Assembly (NCBI RefSeq): GCF_001659985.1
Contig: NZ_LYCS01000009.1
Span: 1-64,000, forward strand
Direction of reading: 5' to 3'
Length of the DNA: 64,000 nt
Source: Oceanobacillus sp. Castelsardo
GTDB taxonomy: Bacteria; Bacillota; Bacilli; Bacillales; Amphibacillaceae
Each line of letters opens with the position of its first letter. Position 1 is the first letter of the stretch. Below the pieces are notes generated by a model. The model saw only the letters and a list, made by a program, of their open reading frames with translations. It was not told the origin of the DNA and made no database searches. Positions 1 through 8,456 of this stretch are shown one piece after another. The position numbers were made by a program, and so were the translations under genes.

Positions 1-160
1 TCCTCCTCAGATATCAGCTTTCCTCCTCAGATATCAGCTTTCCTCCTCAGATATCAGCTTTCCTCCTCAGATATCAGCTTTCCTCCTCAGATATCAGCTT
101 TCCTCCTCGGATATCAGCACTTCTCCTCAGATATCAGCTTCCCCTTAATTATCAGCAGAA
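1..160. repeat. 20-bp tandem repeat array, cut by the window edge
   Basis: A 20-bp unit (tcctcctcagatatcagctt) is repeated head to tail. Five copies are identical, followed by two copies with one to three substitutions and a decayed eighth at 141-160. Each unit carries the short palindrome GATATC within CTcaGATATCag. The period is not a multiple of three and no reading frame uses it, so this is an intergenic minisatellite. It lies downstream of the minus-strand dehydrogenase gene. The left boundary is outside the window. Confidence 0.95.
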
Positions 161-212
161 CATTTGACTATCAATAGCAAAAAAAAATGAGTAAAAACAC
201 TTTCCTAAAAAT

Positions 213-1337
213 CTATAATTTAATAATAATCCTACTAGATTCCCCTTTTGCCAACATATCAAAACCCTCATTTATTTGCTCCAACTCGATAACGTCGCTC
301 ATTAACTTATCTACCGGTAAACGTCCTTGTTTAAATAAGTTAATGAATTTCGGGATATCCCTTTTCGGTACACAACTACCAACATAAGAACCTTTTAAAG
401 TTCTTTCTTCCGCTGCTAAACTCACATATGGAAACGAAAAATGGTGTTTTGGATCTGGTAATCCTGTCGTTACGGTAGTTCCCCCACGCTTCGTAATTCC
501 GTAGGCCACTTCCATTGCAGGAACAGCTCCAGCCGTCTCAAAACTATACTCCACACCCCCGCCTGTGGCTTCACGTACTTTTTCAATGACCTCCTTATCG
601 GTAGAATTAAATGTATGCGTTGCTCCTAATTCATTAGCAAATTCCAATTTAGAGTCATTTATATCAATGGCAATGATTCGTTCCGCCCCCGCCGCAACGG
701 CACCAATAAGTGCACTTAGGCCGACCCCGCCTAAGCCGACAACCGCAACTGTACTGCCTAGCTTAATGTTCGCAGTATTAATCACTGCTCCCACTCCCGT
801 AATGACAGCGCACCCAAATAAAGCTACTTTTTCAAAAGGAATATCCTTGTCCACCTTAATCAGGGAATTCCTAGATACGACTGCATATTCAGAAAAAGCA
901 GATACTCCTAAATGATGATTGATTTTTCCTTCCTTATTATGTAAACGAATATCGCCACTTAGAAGTGTTCCTTCCGTATTGGATTTTGCTCCTTCTTCAC
1001 ATAATGCTGGGCGGCCCTCTTGACATGGGAGACAGTGACCGCAGCTAGGAACAAATACACAAACAATATGATCGCCAACCTCTAAATCATGAACCCCTTC
1101 CCCGATTTGCTCCACAACTCCAGATGCCTCATGTCCTAAAGCCATTGGCAATGGTCTAGGTCGACTTCCATTAACAACGGACAAATCGGAATGACAAAGA
1201 CTTGCAGCTTTTATTTTAATAAGGACTTCTCCATACCCTGGTGGATCCAACGTAAGAGTTTCTATTTTAATAGGTTTACTTTCTGCGTAAGGTAATTCCT
1301 TCCCCATTTCTCGTAATACAGCAGTACTTACTTTCAT
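213..1337 (-). CDS. Zinc-dependent alcohol dehydrogenase (MDR superfamily)
   Basis: 374-residue medium-chain dehydrogenase/reductase. The N-terminal GroES-like domain shows the catalytic zinc ligands (Cys in SLCHSDLS, GHE, and a later Cys in FGCAVITG) and the structural zinc site CGHCLPCQEGRPALC. The Rossmann motif GLGGVG follows, and an Asp at the end of the second strand (IIAID) favours NAD(H). It should oxidise an alcohol, or reduce an aldehyde, in the cytoplasm; the substrate cannot be read from sequence. The ATG has a good GGAGG-type site (AGAGGAGGTTATT). A thioesterase gene lies just upstream on the same strand, about 30 bp away, and may be co-transcribed. Confidence 0.9.
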   Translation of the reverse strand: MKVSTAVLREMGKELPYAESKPIKIETLTLDPPGYGEVLIKIKAASLCHSDLSVVNGSRPRPLPMALGHEASGVVEQIGEGVHDLEVGDHIVCVFVPSCGHCLPCQEGRPALCEEGAKSNTEGTLLSGDIRLHNKEGKINHHLGVSAFSEYAVVSRNSLIKVDKDIPFEKVALFGCAVITGVGAVINTANIKLGSTVAVVGLGGVGLSALIGAVAAGAERIIAIDINDSKLEFANELGATHTFNSTDKEVIEKVREATGGGVEYSFETAGAVPAMEVAYGITKRGGTTVTTGLPDPKHHFSFPYVSLAAEERTLKGSYVGSCVPKRDIPKFINLFKQGRLPVDKLMSDVIELEQINEGFDMLAKGESSRIIIKL

Positions 1338-1369
1338 TTTAATAACCTCCTCTAAAAATTAAAGCGTTA

Positions 1370-1768
1370 TCATTTATCTCGAATTAAGTGCTCTTCTAGT
1401 TGATTTCGAATTTCATCTGGTATTGGTTCTGATGCTTGCTTTTTGCGGTTAAAGTTAACATATACAGCATTCCCTTTTGCACAGAGTTCTCCATCTTGAA
1501 ACATTTCTTCGTATAATGTAAAACTAGAATTCCCAATTTTGTCAACGTGAGTTCTTACCGTAACATCTTTTCCATAGTAAATTTGTTTCAAATAATCCAC
1601 ATTCATATTTAAAATAATGCAGCGCCAATCTTCAAAACCTAAATCACTATTAAACATTTTGAAGATTTCATTTCTACCAGCTTCAAACCATATTGGGATA
1701 GTTGTGTTGTTGATGTGCCCTACACCATCTGTTTCACTGACTCGTGGAGATATGACTGTTTCTATCAA
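1370..1768 (-). CDS. Acyl-CoA thioesterase, hotdog fold (4-hydroxybenzoyl-CoA thioesterase family)
   Basis: Short hotdog-fold protein of about 132 residues. The N-terminal stretch PRVSETDGVGHINNTTIPIW matches the family signature, with the Asp of the catalytic region (SETDGVGHINN) and the phenylalanine-rich strand that follows. It would hydrolyse an acyl-CoA thioester in the cytoplasm. I chose the TTG at 1768 because AGGAAAGGGG lies six bases upstream; an ATG at 1801 gives an 11-residue extension without a good ribosome site. It sits about 30 bp ahead of the alcohol dehydrogenase on the same strand, so the two may form an operon. The substrate is unknown. Confidence 0.85.
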   Translation of the reverse strand: MIETVISPRVSETDGVGHINNTTIPIWFEAGRNEIFKMFNSDLGFEDWRCIILNMNVDYLKQIYYGKDVTVRTHVDKIGNSSFTLYEEMFQDGELCAKGNAVYVNFNRKKQASEPIPDEIRNQLEEHLIRDK

Positions 1769-1877
1769 GATATATACCCCTTTCCTGTCTGATTGAATCA
1801 AGCGAACCTTTAGATTTTCAATTATAATTATAACATATGGTAGTATGAATTTTCAGATTTTACTTCTTTAATTAAAA

Positions 1878-1915
1878 ACCCGAATAATGTTCACTCTGAT
1901 GTTCATCATTCGGGT
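1878..1915 (-). terminator. Rho-independent terminator of the YjfB-like gene
   Basis: Inverted arms ACCCGAAT/ATTCGGGT are separated by about 22 bases that pair further (ATG/CAT). On the minus strand the stem is followed by a T-rich tract. It lies directly after the YjfB-like stop codon and before the thioesterase start. Confidence 0.85.
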
Positions 1916-1923
1916 ACTATTTC

Positions 1924-2124
1924 TTATAATTTTACATCAATATTTCCACCAAGATGTGGTTGGGCAGCGCGTTGGATAGCGGCTACATCACCTGAACTCA
2001 ATAACTTTTGAATAGCCTCCCCTTTTTGTTCCGCATTACCCATTGCCATTTTCATGACGGACAAAGAAGCTTGTTGCTGAACTTGTCCTTGACTTAGAGC
2101 CATTGACATTAATGCGATATCCAT
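1924..2124 (-). CDS. YjfB-family putative motility protein
   Basis: 66-residue protein starting MDIALMSMALSQGQVQQQAS and ending in a VKL tail, which fits the small YjfB family annotated as putative motility proteins. There is no signal peptide or membrane segment; it is rich in Met, Gln and Ala and probably helical. In related bacilli members are often controlled with flagellar genes, but no clear sigma-D promoter was found here. It is a single-gene unit with its own terminator. The function in the cell is not established. Confidence 0.8.
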   Translation of the reverse strand: MDIALMSMALSQGQVQQQASLSVMKMAMGNAEQKGEAIQKLLSSGDVAAIQRAAQPHLGGNIDVKL

Positions 2125-2270
2125 TAAATCACCTACTTTAAAAGAATATATCTTTATTATACATGATTAGTGATAACGTATTGGAAAATTTTTCTCTTCT
2201 TTAATGTTTGCTCATAATTTTTCCATATAGCGAAAGAATAATAGTACAAAAATGGTGGAGGAATCCGACT

Positions 2271-3071
2271 ATGCCAGAATTACCCGAGATGGAGACATAC
2301 AAATCTTTACTACAACCTTTAATTAGCGGCCAAATAATCACCCAGGTAACCGTTAATCGTGAAAAATCCATTAATGTTCCTGTCAATCAATTTAAAGCCC
2401 AAGTAGAAAACCAAAAAATAGAAGATATTCAAAGACGGGCAAAGTATTTAATATTTCACCTTCAAAATGGGTCGTGTTTACTTTTACATCTAATGCTAGG
2501 TGGTAAAATGTTCCATGGAAAAGAAGAAGATAAGCCAGATCGAACTGTACAAGTGCAATTATCTTTTGGAAATCAGCATCTTTATTTTATTGGACTTAGA
2601 CTAGGTTACTTGCATCTTCTATCACCCGAGATGGTCAAACAAGAATTTCAAGACATTGGATCTGAACCACTTGACCCTAATTTTTCATTAGATTTGTTTC
2701 AGAACATGATGAAAAATAAGAGAGGCAAATTAAAAACAACCCTACTAAATCAAGAGTTCATAGCTGGTATCGGAAATCGCTACTCCGATGAAATTCTATG
2801 GCATGCACAGTTATTGCCAGATAAAAACATACCGGATTTAGATGTAGCTCAGGTTAATCGCCTATATGAATCAATGCGATATATCCTCCAGCTAGGAATC
2901 CAGCAAGGTGGGTACATGGATCCTCTATATAAGGAAGATAGCAAAACTGGAAAATACCAAATGTTCGTTCATGACCGGGAAGGAGCAGCATGTCCACGAT
3001 GTCATGCACCCATTGTCCAAAAAGAAATTTCGTCACGAAAAACATACTTTTGTAATAACTGCCAGCATTAA
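2271..3071 (+). CDS. mutM: Formamidopyrimidine-DNA glycosylase (Fpg/MutM family)
   Basis: 266-residue base-excision-repair enzyme that removes oxidised purines such as 8-oxoguanine and nicks the abasic site. The start MPELPEMET carries the family's N-terminal Pro nucleophile and catalytic Glu. The middle contains the helix-two-turn-helix region (TTLLNQEFIAGIGNRYSDEI). The C terminus has a four-Cys zinc finger (CPRC...CNNC). I chose 2271 over an upstream in-frame start because the mature enzyme must begin at Pro2 and GGTGGAGG lies just upstream. The next gene, an endonuclease-IV-like protein, starts 15 bases after the stop, so two steps of the same repair pathway are paired. A B. subtilis-type mutM normally sits beside polA, so this may be a second paralogue. 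Confidence 0.9.
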   Translation: MPELPEMETYKSLLQPLISGQIITQVTVNREKSINVPVNQFKAQVENQKIEDIQRRAKYLIFHLQNGSCLLLHLMLGGKMFHGKEEDKPDRTVQVQLSFGNQHLYFIGLRLGYLHLLSPEMVKQEFQDIGSEPLDPNFSLDLFQNMMKNKRGKLKTTLLNQEFIAGIGNRYSDEILWHAQLLPDKNIPDLDVAQVNRLYESMRYILQLGIQQGGYMDPLYKEDSKTGKYQMFVHDREGAACPRCHAPIVQKEISSRKTYFCNNCQH

Positions 3072-3086
3072 TTAAGGAGCGTGTAT

Positions 3087-3920
3087 ATGAGATTTGGTTG
3101 TCATCTTTCCATAGGAGATGGGTATTTAGGAGCGGCAAAAAAAGCATTCCAAATGGGGATGGCCGCATTTCAATATTTCCCAAAAAATCCGCGAAGTTTA
3201 TCAATCAAAGAATTTAACAAGGATGATACAGCTTTATGTAAAGCGTTTTGTAAAGAAACGGGGATAACCTCTGTTAGCCATTCCCCTTACCCAACCAATT
3301 TAACGCCACATAATATGAAACAGCGGGAACAGGTTATCCGTTCCCTGTTAAATGATTTGGAAATAGCAGAATCATGTGGATCCATTGGTGTTGTCGTTCA
3401 TTTTGGCAAACACCTTCCAAATAAAACCTTAATCGAGAGCTATCAATTAATGATAGAAGTACTTAACGACGTTCTATTCGAATGGAACGGACAAGCGAAA
3501 ATATTGTTAGAAAACAAAGCAGGAGTTCCAGGGACAATTGGTACGACATTAGAAGAACTCGTACAAATTCGGAAACTATGTGATCAACCAGAAAAAATTG
3601 GCTTTTGCTTGGATACCTGTCATGCTTTTTCCTGTGGATTATGGGATGGAGATAACTGGTTAAAAGTTTTACGGAGAGGAACGGACTTGGGCTATTTCGA
3701 TGAACTTGAGGTCATTCACCTCAACAACTCAAAGTACCCGACAAGGGAAGGAAAAGATAGGCACGCCCCTATTTTTCAAAACGGGTACATTAACGTAGAC
3801 CAATTTGACCAATTAATGAAAACGCCTAAGCTTAATGGCATTCCTTTCATTTTGGAAACCCCGAAGGAAGAAGTACCCCATGAAAAGGAGATACGGCTAT
3901 TAAAGGAAAAATGGGGATAG
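3087..3920 (+). CDS. Endonuclease IV-like AP endonuclease (AP endonuclease family 2)
   Basis: 277-residue TIM-barrel protein beginning MRFGCHLSIG, as in deoxyribonuclease IV. Family metal-binding segments are visible: SHSPYPTNLT, VVHFGKH, LLENKAG, GFCLDTCHAF, and HLNNSK...GKDRHAPI. It would cleave the backbone 5' of abasic sites using zinc ions, acting after the glycosylase encoded 15 bases upstream. The ATG at 3087 lies eight bases after AAGGAG; the GTG at 3081 is too close to that site. It is more divergent than the main Nfo of bacilli, so it may be a specialised paralogue. Confidence 0.85.
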   Translation: MRFGCHLSIGDGYLGAAKKAFQMGMAAFQYFPKNPRSLSIKEFNKDDTALCKAFCKETGITSVSHSPYPTNLTPHNMKQREQVIRSLLNDLEIAESCGSIGVVVHFGKHLPNKTLIESYQLMIEVLNDVLFEWNGQAKILLENKAGVPGTIGTTLEELVQIRKLCDQPEKIGFCLDTCHAFSCGLWDGDNWLKVLRRGTDLGYFDELEVIHLNNSKYPTREGKDRHAPIFQNGYINVDQFDQLMKTPKLNGIPFILETPKEEVPHEKEIRLLKEKWG

Positions 3921-3947
3921 GCAACACATGCACTATCTCCATCTCAC

Positions 3948-4176
3948 CTAAATTCCACCATTCAACTTTCCTTTTATCTTAATTACATTTTCTACACTTA
4001 ATCCCGATAATTCCGCAATTTGTTCAATGGATAGACCTTTTTTTTAGCATGTTTTGCACTACTTTTTCTCGTTCGTTTTCTCTTCCTATTTCAATCCCCT
4101 TTTCCCAATAAAAATTTGGTAATTCAAGTATTCGATCCCCCTTTTCTATTGGTAATCTCGCAACTTCTTCGTTCAT
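3948..4176 (-). pseudogene. Frameshifted 3' fragment of an Rpn-type nuclease gene
   Basis: This stretch is a diverged copy of the 3' end of the neighbouring gene (4248-5155), about 300 bp away in the same orientation. Translated on the minus strand it reads MNEEVARLPIEKGDRILELP and then the KGIEIGRE coiled segment. An extra A in a run of eight A residues shifts the frame after QNMLKK, so the ending (LSGLSVENVIKIKG) is in another frame. The homology continues upstream to roughly 4230, but no N-terminal catalytic half is present. It looks like a local duplication that is decaying. Confidence 0.8.
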
Positions 4177-4247
4177 TTGTTTTTCCTCCTTTTCATTTCA
4201 CTTCAGGTATCCTTTTGGAAAAAATTACACTAGCTCCATCCATATAA

Positions 4248-5155
4248 CTAAATTCCACTATTAATATTTTCCTTTATCTTAATTACAATATCTTCACTTA
4301 GTCCTGATAATTCTACAATTCGTTCGACAGATAGACCTTTTTTCAGCATATTTTGAACTAGGTTTTCTCTTTCTTTTTGAATCCCCTCTTCCCTACCTAT
4401 TTCAATTCCCTTTTCCAAATAAGAATTAGGTAACTCAAGTATTCGATCCGCTTCTTCTTTTGGTAATTTTGCAACCTCTTCGTTCATTTCCTTTTCCTCC
4501 TTTTTGTTTAACTTCAAGTACGTTTCAAAAAACCATAGATTAACGCCATCTTTGCAGGGTTCAATTCCATTCGACTAACCATCCGTAAAAATTCCATTTT
4601 CACTTGTACGCGTTCTTCCTCTGTATACCCCATTTTACTTAGAAGTGCTGCTGCAACTGGATTGTCCTTATGAATGAAATTGCACCAATCCTTTTTAAGA
4701 TGAAGTTGGAGATAACGAAATTCTAATACAGATAGGCTTGGGAACTCCACAGTGAATTGTTCAGGAACTTCTTTACGATTATTATAGCTAAAAACGGCGA
4801 TTGGTAAAATGGGCTTGCGATGTTTTTCGTAGAGACGGGAATAGTAAATAAACATACGTTCATGGAATTCTTGTTGGTAGTAGGACTGTGGTTCGACATG
4901 AATAAGGAGTATTTTATCTTCACCTTTGAAGTTAACCTCGGCCAGGATATCAATTCTTCGCCTCTCTCCGCTTATTATATCCGTAAATACTTCTTGTTCT
5001 AAAAATTTTACTGTGGAAAAATTGATGTAGGAATACTCTTCGGGGAAAAACGCTTCGATGAATTCTTGAAAAAAGGTTTGAATGAGCAGCTTAAATAAGC
5101 GGTCGTGATCAATATAAGTTGATTTTCTTTCAAGTACTAGAGTAGATGTTAGCAA
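4248..5155 (-). pseudogene. Rpn-family (PD-(D/E)XK) nuclease/transposase gene split by a -1 frameshift
   Basis: The 5' frame (5155-4514, TTG start seven bases after AAAGGAG) encodes 213 residues with the family's N-terminal half: DRLFKLLIQTFFQEFIEAFF, a nuclease core (RRIDILAEVNF, LLIHVEPQS) and the YGF...segment. It stops at KRT. The second frame (from 4517) continues with the normal family sequence (ETYLKLNKKEEKE, KGIEIGREEG, LSGLSEDIVIKIKE). At the junction the minus strand reads GGTTTTTTGAAACG. One more T, or a -1 slip on T-TTT-TTG, joins both halves as GFFETYLKLNKKEE. It is therefore either a one-base deletion in a homopolymer or programmed frameshifting. Family members promote recombination or move as transposon-like genes. 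Confidence 0.8.
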
Positions 5156-5636
5156 TACACTGCTCCTTTCTGAATGATTTTATTCTTAGACATATTTTTC
5201 AAAAATTCCACCAATTTATCGTTCTATTTTACCATGTGGAAGCTTTTGGAAACATAGATTTTGGTAAATTTTTTTCATGACAAGGTAGCAGGATAATGGG
5301 ATATTCCGACCATACTTTACATTTTAAAGAAATTAAGGAAAGGAGATAACAACTAAATCCCCGTTGTAAAAAATGTTTTTCCAAGGCTTCAACATCATTT
5401 TTATCACCTTTTTCACCCTTGATAATATGTCTGTGACATTGAGAGTTCCGGTTAATGTCACATAAGTATTATTGCTGTTACTTCCACGCTTCAGATTTGT
5501 CCATTCCATAAGAGTGGGAGAGAATTCAATTTGACTAAGATGAGTTTAAATGATATAAAAATATGGGATTATTTGTATTTTTTATGTTTTTATAAATACA
5601 TTTATAGTGAAGAATACTTTGAAAAGGGGTAATTAC
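5156..5636. other. Intergenic stretch with a remnant of a small orphan gene
   Basis: No intact gene. Positions about 5330-5400 match 13655-13755 closely (aaggaaaggagat.acaact, then tgtttttccaaggcttcaac). There it is the terminator and 3' end of a small minus-strand gene. Read on the minus strand the copy gives DKNDVEALEKHF, so a paralogue of that gene once stood here. The last 80 bases before the next gene are AT-rich and should hold its promoter, but I could not assign boxes with confidence. Confidence 0.6.
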
Positions 5637-7193
5637 TTGGAAGAATCTAACAAGAAAAAGGGGCTCAACAAAGGGGTTATCATTGCTATTATAGCTGCAA
5701 TTGTAGTCATCGGAGGTGTTGTTGCTGCAGTAACACTAACAAACACGTCACCTAAGCAATCATATTTTCTAGCAGAAAAGAAGACGTTAGACCATTTAAA
5801 GAGTACTTTAGAGGAACGGTATCAACCAGAATTAGATTGGACGGAACAAACCTATGAAAAACCAGTTGAACAATCCATGGATCTTTCAGCACAATATCTA
5901 GGACCAACTGGAACATCAGGATATGAAGAAGTAGATCCTGCGCAGATTATTAATAATTCAAGCCTATCTGCTACTGTTAAAACAGATATGAAAAATAAAC
6001 AAATGGTAACAGAGCTTGCTGGAAACTTTGCCGGATTAGAAATTGATGGAATAGAAGTCTATATGACTGATGAAAAAATGATGCTAGGTGTCCCATTCCT
6101 TGATAACTATTTACAAATTAAGGATGAGGATTTCGGTCCACTACTAAAGGAAGTAGATCCAATGACATTTACAGGTGAAGAGTCATTAGAATTAGACACT
6201 TTATTCAACGGGCTTCATAGTGACGAGGACCTTGAGTATTTGAAATCTGAATACGGGGAATTAATCTATAATGAGTTACCAGATGATGCATTTACTACAT
6301 CAGACGAAACGATTGAAGTAAATGGTGAATCATTAAAAACAGAAAAAATCGTTTTACATTTATCTGAAAAACAAGTTCAAGACTTATTAAGTACTGTATT
6401 TGAAAAGATGGAAACGGATGATAGATTAAAAGAATTAATTAAAAAACAACTAACGTCTGTACAAATGGGTGAAGTCGCAGTTGATCAAGAGTTAAATCAA
6501 ATCCTAACAGACTTTGAGGAAGCAATGGCTGAAGCAAAAGAAGATGTATATGATATACACATCAAAGATGGCCTTAAGTCAACGATTTGGGTTCATAATA
6601 AGCTAATAACGAAACGAGATGTAAAAGTAGAGATAGGCTCAAATGAGAACGACCTTGTTGCATTTACGATCAACGGCATACAATCCTTTGATGATAGTAC
6701 ACAAACATTCGACTATGACCTTGGTTTCGCTGATAAAGTTAGTGATGGTAAAATGAATATTTCCGGGGACTTAAGTTGGAAAGATAATCAAGCAAACGAT
6801 TCTATTAAACTAACAGTTGATAATTACGTATTTTCTTATGAAGGAACAGAAACGTTAGAAGATGGTACAAGAGACTTTGAAAGAGTATTTTCATATCATG
6901 ATAGTATGGTAAATGGAAGTTTAACTTGGGACGGTTCCGCTTCCTATGATAAAGATAAAATGAATGGCGAACATAAAATAACCTTAGAAACTTCTGAAAC
7001 TGGAAATCTGATTACACTAAACCTTGCTTTAGACGGCCAACTTATTGACGCAATTGAAACGCCTGCAGAAAATAATGTTAAAGATTTAGGGACTATGAGT
7101 ATGGAAGAACTCTCTCAATATATGGAAACAGAAGTTATACCTGATTTCCAAAATTGGTTATATGAAACCATGGGTGGTGCCGACGGATTTTAA
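5637..7193 (+). CDS. Membrane-anchored DUF6583-like protein of an ABC-2 exporter operon
   Basis: About 518 residues. A Lys-rich N terminus (EESNKKKGLNKG) is followed by one hydrophobic segment (VIIAIIAAIVVIGGVVAAV) and a large acidic extracellular region with no cysteines. This is an uncleaved anchor rather than a lipoprotein: there is no lipobox. The region has repeated beta-strand-like blocks and resembles proteins annotated DUF6583, for which no biochemical role is established. The TTG at 5637 follows AAAAGGGG by six bases; an upstream GTG at 5607 lacks a site. The ABC permease genes begin 36 bases after its stop, so it is probably the extracellular partner or substrate-handling part of that exporter. 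Confidence 0.75.
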   Translation: MEESNKKKGLNKGVIIAIIAAIVVIGGVVAAVTLTNTSPKQSYFLAEKKTLDHLKSTLEERYQPELDWTEQTYEKPVEQSMDLSAQYLGPTGTSGYEEVDPAQIINNSSLSATVKTDMKNKQMVTELAGNFAGLEIDGIEVYMTDEKMMLGVPFLDNYLQIKDEDFGPLLKEVDPMTFTGEESLELDTLFNGLHSDEDLEYLKSEYGELIYNELPDDAFTTSDETIEVNGESLKTEKIVLHLSEKQVQDLLSTVFEKMETDDRLKELIKKQLTSVQMGEVAVDQELNQILTDFEEAMAEAKEDVYDIHIKDGLKSTIWVHNKLITKRDVKVEIGSNENDLVAFTINGIQSFDDSTQTFDYDLGFADKVSDGKMNISGDLSWKDNQANDSIKLTVDNYVFSYEGTETLEDGTRDFERVFSYHDSMVNGSLTWDGSASYDKDKMNGEHKITLETSETGNLITLNLALDGQLIDAIETPAENNVKDLGTMSMEELSQYMETEVIPDFQNWLYETMGGADGF

Positions 7194-7229
7194 ACCGTTG
7201 AATCCTTTATTTGAAATGGAAGTGCCTAT

Positions 7230-8456
7230 ATGATGAATTCATGGAAACATTTTTTATTATTTACCAAAAATAATGGAATTCAGTTAAAGAGGAAGTGGAC
7301 TTCACTTCCTCTCCTTTTCATTATTCCAATTATCGTCGTTGGATTAATCATTGTGATGATTACATCTTTCTTTTTACCAGATGAAAATCATCCTATAAAA
7401 ATTGGTTTAGTGGATCAAGATAAAACAACAGAAACAGAAATGGTCACCAAACTAATCGAAGCATCTTCCCAGCTTAGTGAGTATATTCATATAAAAACAA
7501 TGTCTGAACCAGATGCTATAACGTCCATGACAAACAATGAAATTAGTACATATATCGTATTTCCTGATAATTTCACCAATAACTTATATCAAGGAATTTC
7601 TGTTGAGTTGCCAATTATCGGAAACCCGAACAAGCAGTTGGAAAGTTTGTTTATACGTGAAATTATCGAAAGTGTAGTAAGACATATTCGCTCTTCCCAA
7701 GCTAATATCTTAACCATCAATGAGTATGCAAAGGAAGTTGGATTGAATTCAGAAAAGAGACACGAATTAATGTTTGAGCAGTTTAAAGAATTTGTCTTTT
7801 ACACCTTGGGATCAAGTCAGATTGTGAAAGAAAAAGAAATTCACAACGCTATGGATGCTTCCCCTATTCACTATTTTGGTACGAGTTTATTCTTCATTAT
7901 AAGTTCCATTTGGCTAATGATTGTATATAACTTCCTTTATACAGATAGCCAGAAAAATATGGAAAAGCGGATGCGACTTTATAACGTAACAGAATTACAA
8001 CAAATTCTGGCTAGAATTTTTGTAGCAAATGGTACCGTACAAATTTTTTCGGTTATATTAATCATCGCTTTATCCTACTTGTTACATGTCGATTTAAGTC
8101 ATGATGAATTTCTAAAAATAATAGTTATAAACATACTTTACAGTGGTACATTTTTGGCAGTATTTGGATTACTTGAAGTACTTCTATCCTCCTATAAACT
8201 CCGGTTATTCGGACAGTCCATGATGATACTACTGCATATATTACTTAGCGGAGCTGTTGTACCTGCAATTTATTTACCGATGTGGATTCAAGATGTACTT
8301 CCTTATTATTTTGCACATGAAACATTCTACTGGCTTATCGAAATCATCGTAAACAACAGAGTGTATACGGATTTCATTCCGATATTATTAATGACAGCCG
8401 TTGCATTTTTTATTCTTTTCGGTATTTCAATAGGGAAGGAGCGTGTTAAAGCATGA
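7230..8456 (+). CDS. ABC-2 type transporter permease (first subunit)
   Basis: 408 residues with the ABC-2 layout: one N-terminal membrane helix (SLPLLFIIPIIVVGLIIVMI), a long extracellular loop (about residues 50-215), then five hydrophobic helices ending near the C terminus. The loop begins with a strand typical of the family (HPIKIGLVDQDKTTETEMV). It forms the membrane channel with the next gene's product, powered by the ATPase two genes down. It overlaps the next gene by four bases (ATGA), which indicates translational coupling. The substrate is unknown; drug, peptide or lipid export are the usual roles. Confidence 0.85.
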   Translation: MMNSWKHFLLFTKNNGIQLKRKWTSLPLLFIIPIIVVGLIIVMITSFFLPDENHPIKIGLVDQDKTTETEMVTKLIEASSQLSEYIHIKTMSEPDAITSMTNNEISTYIVFPDNFTNNLYQGISVELPIIGNPNKQLESLFIREIIESVVRHIRSSQANILTINEYAKEVGLNSEKRHELMFEQFKEFVFYTLGSSQIVKEKEIHNAMDASPIHYFGTSLFFIISSIWLMIVYNFLYTDSQKNMEKRMRLYNVTELQQILARIFVANGTVQIFSVILIIALSYLLHVDLSHDEFLKIIVINILYSGTFLAVFGLLEVLLSSYKLRLFGQSMMILLHILLSGAVVPAIYLPMWIQDVLPYYFAHETFYWLIEIIVNNRVYTDFIPILLMTAVAFFILFGISIGKERVKA

